Assembly: GCA_905221605.1 (NCBI GenBank)
Contig: CAJNDS010001676.1
Location: 1 to 11,044, forward strand
DNA: 11,044 bases
From: Symbiodinium natans
Taxonomy: Eukaryota > Sar > Dinophyceae > Suessiales > Symbiodiniaceae
Direction of reading: 5' to 3'
The position numbers were made by a program, and so were the translations under genes. Within the stretch, counting starts at the first letter, position 1. Every line of letters starts with the position of its first letter. The notes beneath the pieces are model-generated. The model was not told where the DNA came from. It made no database searches and saw only the letters and a program-made list of their open reading frames with translations. Below, one piece after another: positions 7,218-11,044 of the stretch.

Positions 7218-8811
7218 AGAGCTCCACGGATGCCAGTGTTCGTCTGGGCACAAACCTGAAGCTTCCATGCTGCCACTGCTTTATGTCGGACTTGTGGACA
7301 GCGCGCGCAACTCGGATTCAGAAGCAAAAGGCTGTGTTCTGCCACCAAGACTTGTGCGGCTTGCGTAGCACCGCTTTACTGACATTGCCTTGCAGCACTT
7401 CTGATTTCGCTTTCACCATGCATTCTTGTTTATAAGCCTACCTGCGAGGTGGAACCCTGTTACGACGCGGACACGTCTGGTCGGCTCGGGCAGAGTCGCT
7501 GCCTCATCTCTTACGGATGTTCAGAAAGCTGGACACTCGGCGATGCTCTGCTGAAAAGGTCGGATCCATGTCGAGCGTCTCCATACCTGTGACTGCAAGT
7601 CATAAACAGGTTGCGCAGCTGGCCAACCCTTTGCAGTCGCGTTGCCTCTCGCCGGGACCTCAGTCCCGCATGGACTTACAGTTCGGCTTCAATTTCACTT
7701 CGAGTTCAGGCAGGTTTCAAGTGCAATCAAAGGCTTCCGGTAATATTTCGGATGAGTCTGCAGATGCCCTAATTGCCCTAAGGCCATCTACCTTCGCCCT
7801 CAGGAGCTTGTAGGGATACTGAGAGGGTCTTGGGGGGTTCCAATGCCTACGCTTGGCTTCGATAACATACCTTTGACTTTACGAAGCCAGGTTAGATTCC
7901 TTTTCGCTTGGCAGGTCGCCCGCGCGAGCACGGGTCTAGGACCTCCTGAAACAGAAACAACAGCGCGCACAGACAAAACAGGAAATTACTTAGGGGCGGC
8001 CTGCGTTGGGGTTGACATTACCACCTAGACGATTGTCCTGTGCAAGGCCTGGCCGCAGCCCCAGTCATAAGGTTTTGCAGTAAGTCTTCTGGCTCCTAGA
8101 ATCTAGCTAGAATCTAGCTGTTCCAACCCACCTGTTAGCCTTACACTAATTTTCCAGTGAAACGCGATGGCACCTCTTCGAGCTCTGTCTGAGCTTCGGG
8201 CATGAGAGCACAGCCACCGCTCTTGTCACGCAGAGCGTTCCGGGCTGCAAGATGAAGAGCCAGTATGTCACGGGAACAACGCGCGCTGCCAGGGCAATGT
8301 ACCGGAAGCCGCCCGGCCAGGTCTTGGCGTGGCCACAGGATTCACCGAAGAATTGCTGGTCTGGACTTCGCGCTGGCTTCCTTCGATGTTCCTCAGGATG
8401 ATCTCAGAATTTCAGCATTTCATTCTGAGAGCGAAGCCAGTTTGACCATTTTCCGGATTCATTGATGGCTGCTCGAGATGGACATCGTGCTGGCTTCCTT
8501 TTCGTCTTCCCTATCTGTAGGCTGCTGCTAGAATCAAATGAATTGCTCCTCACTTTCCTACTGCTGTCCTGGTTTCCCTAAGGTTTAGGCACCAACCCAG
8601 GACCCCGGAATCAGCCAGCGCACACACACAGAACCGACGTAACAGGCTTCAATTAAATTAATTAAGTGAACGGAATCCAGTTCAGGAATTCAGGGATGGG
8701 CTGGGGTCCACCCTAAGCTGCTGCTGAATTTTGCGTGCTTCCTCAGGGTTTTGGGGGTCCGCCTTCTCGGGGCTAAGGCCTCTCCCAAAGCTTTCAGGCC
8801 ATCAACAAGTG
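7218..8811. other. non-repetitive stretch with no recognisable gene
   Basis: Mixed-composition sequence without clear tandem structure. Short open frames exist (for example 7517-7813 plus, 98 codons, serine-rich, and 7843-8028 plus, 61 codons), but I recognise no domain and their length is near chance level. Small local features are a perfect double AGAATCTAGCT (8098-8119) and a loosely repeated GCTGGCTTCCTT(C/T) near 8370 and 8490. The stretch could hold introns or untranslated sequence of the PDZ-like gene, or be intergenic. Confidence 0.5.
8098..8119 (+). repeat. perfect 11-bp direct duplication
   Basis: AGAATCTAGCT occurs twice back to back. It is a small replication-slippage-type duplication with no further extension. 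Confidence 0.9.
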
Positions 8812-8855
8812 CAGGAGTTGCCCTTCAGCCGGTCAGGCCCAAGGGGCAACTCCTG
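8812..8855. repeat. inverted repeat, 12-bp perfect stem and 20-nt loop
   Basis: CAGGAGTTGCCC at 8812-8823 is the exact reverse complement of GGGCAACTCCTG at 8844-8855, with a 20-nt loop between. It has no U-tract and lies in eukaryotic-looking DNA, so I do not call it a terminator. It may be a structured RNA element, the end of a small mobile element, or chance. Confidence 0.75.
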
Positions 8856-8912
8856 AATAAGCAAAGATAAGCCCCACTAGGCCCCCGGAACTGTAGGGTT
8901 TAATCGTGGGCT

Positions 8913-8920
8913 TATAAAAA
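8913..8920 (+). promoter_or_regulatory. TATA-like element (TATAAAAA)
   Basis: A clean TATA-type sequence in GTGGGCTTATAAAAATGAGC lies about 170 bp before copy C of the dispersed repeat and in the same orientation. If copy C is a mobile-element remnant, this could be part of its promoter or long terminal repeat; no matching terminal repeat or primer-binding site is visible. Sequence match only. Confidence 0.25.
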
Positions 8921-9084
8921 TGAGCTCTGGAGCAAACCATGTTTGGTTCGTTAGGTTGTTGCTGTCGCTAGGAGCTTCGGGTTTAGGATAAGTGAATAGA
9001 TAATCGTGCTCCAGGGCTTCATCAACGACAACACCCAACACCAGGCAAACCACCCGGTGACGGCCTCAGGTCTTCCAACGTCGA

Positions 9085-9310
9085 ATTCAATTGCGGATTG
9101 CGCGGCTCCGAGAACTATTTCGACGGGTAGCTACCTTGATCAGTGCCAGCATCCCACGCGAGTGGAGTGTGAGTGCTTAGATGTCGGCCGTGCAGGTACA
9201 GATGATCTCCCCTCATGGGCGGCAAGCGGCCTTGCACCGCCGACACTCGCTGTATCTGCCGACCCGGATTGGGAAGGAGATCAAGCGCTTGCTCAGGAGA
9301 CGCACTCGGC
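9085..9310 (+). repeat. dispersed repeat, copy C
   Basis: Plus-strand counterpart of copies A (4378-4664) and B (4835-4886). It keeps the same order of landmarks, from AGAACTATTTCGACGGG through GTGCAGGTACAGATGA, CTCATGGGCGGCAAGC, GACACTCGCTG and GACCCGGATTGGGA to CTCAGGAGACGC. It lacks the 60-bp duplication and poly-G run of copy A and has extra sequence around 9140-9178. One open frame contains RAGTDDLPSWA and another SPHGRQAAL; both have equivalents in copy A. A frame of about 209 codons spans it (9006-9635) but opens with GTG and runs into the CA-rich tract, so I do not call it a gene. Confidence 0.75.
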
Positions 9311-9464
9311 GACTAGCGTCGCCCCTTCATTTAACAAAGATCGGCAGCTACATTGGTTCTGCGACCTGGGGTCGCGCCTCACCAATGTACGACTGACACA
9401 CATGTTACTTGTGCAATTATTCTTGACGCGTCACTCTTTACTTTCGCGCGGTTTCGCACTCGCA

Positions 9465-9548
9465 CTCCCGCACACACACTCACACCCACGCACTCACACT
9501 CACGCACTCACTCATGGCCACACACTCACTCCATCGCTCTCTCATTCT
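9465..9548 (+). repeat. CA-rich microsatellite-like tract
   Basis: Imperfect CACACACTCACACCCACGCACTCACAC-type sequence passes into CTCTCTCATTCTC. No exact period. It is the last GC-balanced sequence before the AT-rich block. Confidence 0.85.
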
Positions 9549-9610
9549 CACTTCTCTACTCTTTCTGAATGGAAAACTTTGCATGTGGGGTTATCCGGTC
9601 CTTCAATTGG

Positions 9611-9775
9611 CTTCCCCTTATTTCTAAAAAATTGAAAATCTCAAATGCGAAAATATATTATTGACTTTCCTATATTTCTAAATAAATTTATAAATCTGAA
9701 ATGGAATTATGATTTATTGATTTTCCTTATTTCTTAAAAATATCTGAAAATCTGATATGATTTGATTCTTTACCA
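9611..9775 (+). repeat. about 55-bp AT-rich tandem repeat, three degenerate copies
   Basis: Copies begin at about 9611, 9665 and 9721. Shared anchors are CTTTCC or TTTTCCTTAT, then ATTTCTAAA(A/T), AAATCTGAAATG or AAATCTGATATG, and TTATTGA at the end of the first two. The third copy passes into the satellite-like sequence. Confidence 0.7.
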
Positions 9776-10324
9776 AAATTTCTTCGCCAAATGAATCCAA
9801 GAATGGATTCATTTGGCGAAGAATCTTTGACAAAGATTCCAATCATTCAAATTATTTCTGCCAAATAAATATGATTTTTCTTCTCTTCTCTTCTTTTCTC
9901 TTCTCTTCTCATTTCTGCTCTTCTTTTCTCTTCTAAGAGAAATTCGCAAATTCTTTGATAATCTTCTTTTCAGAAATTTCTCCTAGATTCATTTGGCGAA
10001 GGGTTTTTGACAAAACGCCAAATGATAATAAAATAGATGTATTTGGCAGAAATGAGTTGAATGATTAAATTCTTTGCCAAAAAATCTTCGTTAAATGAGT
10101 CCAAGAGAAATTTATGAAAAGAAGATCATCAAACAATTTACGAAATTCTCTTAGAAGAGAAGAGAAGAAAAGATATATCGAAATACGATTCTTTGTCAAA
10201 TGAAAAAAGATAAATTTATTTGCTAGGAATATTTCGAATGATTATATTCTTTGTCAAAAAATCTTCACCAAATGAATAAAGGAATGGAATCATTTGACGA
10301 AGACTCTTTGGCAAAGATTCTAAT
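9759..10324. repeat. long imperfect inverted repeat (arms about 250 bp)
   Basis: The left arm, about 9759-10012, pairs with the right arm, about 10068-10324, around a centre near 10040. Examples by eye: TCTCTTCTAAGAGAAATTCG (near 9928) against CGAAATTCTCTTAGAAGAGA (near 10141); AATCTTCTTTTCAGAAATTT against AAATTTATGAAAAGAAGATC; and GGATTCATTTGGCGAAG against the 10284-10303 region. The arms have diverged and the right arm carries an insertion of tens of bases around 10170-10210. The arms are made of the same motifs as the satellite monomers to the right, so the structure looks like satellite DNA with an inverted segment. Confidence 0.8.
9780..9823. repeat. perfect 20-bp-stem hairpin nested in the long inverted repeat
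   Basis: The arm at 9780-9799 begins TTCTTCGCCAAATG, and the arm at 9804-9823 is its exact reverse complement, with a 4-nt AGAA loop. A decayed equivalent lies in the right arm at about 10262-10303. The motif ATTCATTTGGCGAAGA within it is the most conserved box of the satellite. Confidence 0.95.
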
Positions 10325-10372
10325 CATTCGTCATCCATTCCCTTCCTATCAAATCAAACATGATTGCGGATC

Positions 10373-11044
10373 TCCTAAAGAGAAATATTATAAAATAATC
10401 TTCTTTTCATAGATTTCTTCTGGAATCATGATACAAAGATTTTTTGACGAAGAATCTAATCATTCAGTTCATTTCTGCAAATCAAATATGATTGGAAATG
10501 TCCTAATGAGAAATCCTCTGAATCCTGAAGATCTTCTTTTTAAAGAGTTTTTCTGGATTCATTTGGCGAAGATTTTTTGGCGAAGAATCTAATCATCCAT
10601 TTGCTTCCTGCCAAATCAGATATGATTGAGGATCTCCTAAAGAGAAATATTCTAAAATAGTCTTCTTTTCAGAGATTTCTTCTGGAATCTCTGGAATCAT
10701 TGGACGAAGATTATTTGTCGAAGAATCTAATCATTCATATCATTTCTGGCAAATCAAATATAATTGCAAAATTTCCTAATGAGAAATCCTCTGAATCCTG
10801 AAGATCTTCTCTTTAAAGATTTTTTCTGGGTTCATTTGGCGAAGATTAATTGGCGAAGAATCTAATCATCCATTTCCTTCCTGCCAAATAAAATATGATT
10901 GAGGATCTCCTAAAGAGAAATATTCTAAAATAATTTTCTTTTCAGAGATTTCGTCTAGAATCATTGGACGAAGATTTTTTGGCGAAGAATCTAATCATTC
11001 ATTTCATTTCTGGCAAGCCAAATATGATTGGAAATTTCCTAATG
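10373..11044 (+). repeat. AT-rich satellite, about 130-bp monomers in alternating A/B dimers
   Basis: Monomer starts, taken at TCCTAA(A/T)G, lie at 10373, 10501, 10635, 10774, 10908 and 11037, so intervals are 128, 134, 139, 134 and 129 bp. Odd monomers carry TCCTAAAGAGAAATATT and CTTTTCAGAGATTTCTTCTGG; even ones carry TCCTAATGAGAAATCCTCTG and CTTTTTAAAGA(G/T)TTTTTCTGG. Both end with a GGCGAAGAATCTAATCAT box and a TTTCTGGCAAATC or TTCCTGCCAAAT(C/A)A box. The dimer period is 262-273 bp. The array continues past the right edge. No coding signal. Confidence 0.92.

Noticed and set aside
7517-7813. 98-codon plus-strand frame as a gene
   Set aside because: Short, no recognisable motif, and of a length expected by chance at this composition. 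It could be an exon, but nothing in the sequence shows that.
8812-8855. Intrinsic transcription terminator
   Set aside because: The stem is strong, but no U-tract follows and the region does not look bacterial.
6436-9548. GT-rich tract at 6436 and CA-rich tract at 9465 as terminal inverted repeats of one element enclosing the PDZ-like frame
   Set aside because: The similarity is low-complexity composition only; no ordered unique bases match and no target-site duplication is visible.
9006-9635. 209-codon plus-strand frame over copy C
   Set aside because: It begins with GTG, not ATG, and its second half is translated CA-rich simple repeat. Two frames are equally conserved with copy A, so no single frame is favoured.

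Overview
The window looks like repeat-rich nuclear DNA of a eukaryote. It has a kilobase-scale minisatellite, a diverged AT-rich satellite, long microsatellites, sparse coding sequence and no operon-like gene packing. A protist with a large genome, possibly a dinoflagellate, is my best guess. The only support is one PDZ-like open frame of a kind common in that group, so the assignment is weak.

Layout. (1) 1-3487: about 108 copies of a 32-bp minisatellite, running off the left edge. Each unit is a 23-bp inverted repeat plus a 9-bp spacer. (2) 3488-4330: mostly single-copy DNA with a plausible 217-residue open frame on the minus strand and a nearby 48-bp duplication. (3) 4378-4975: fragments of a dispersed repeat (copies A and B, minus orientation), a run of 25 G, and a 21-bp tandem repeat. 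(4) 4976-5440: five copies of a GC-rich repeat of about 96 bp. (5) 5441-6278: about 26 more copies of the 32-bp minisatellite in the opposite orientation, so the 1.95 kb between the arrays is flanked by inverted arrays. (6) 6279-6670: short flank with GT-rich and GA microsatellites. (7) 6678-7217: plus-strand open frame of 179 codons with a PDZ-like domain. (8) 7218-8900: no recognisable gene; one 12-bp-stem inverted repeat. (9) 8913-9310: TATA-like element followed by copy C of the dispersed repeat, inverted relative to A and B. (10) 9465-9610: CA-rich tract, then a sharp drop in GC. (11) 9611-11044: three ~55-bp repeats, then an AT-rich satellite with ~130-bp monomers. The satellite includes a large imperfect palindrome (about 9759-10324) and a regular alternating A/B dimer array (10373 to the right edge).

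The recurring theme is orientation switching. The 32-bp arrays, a two-unit island inside array 1, the dispersed repeat and the AT-rich satellite all occur in both orientations. The 32-bp unit switches orientation at its own palindrome without leaving a scar. The very long open frames across the arrays follow from the repeat arithmetic (32 bp, no stop in any of six frames) and I do not annotate them as genes. No functional pathway can be assembled from this window; only the 217- and 179-codon frames are credible coding candidates.
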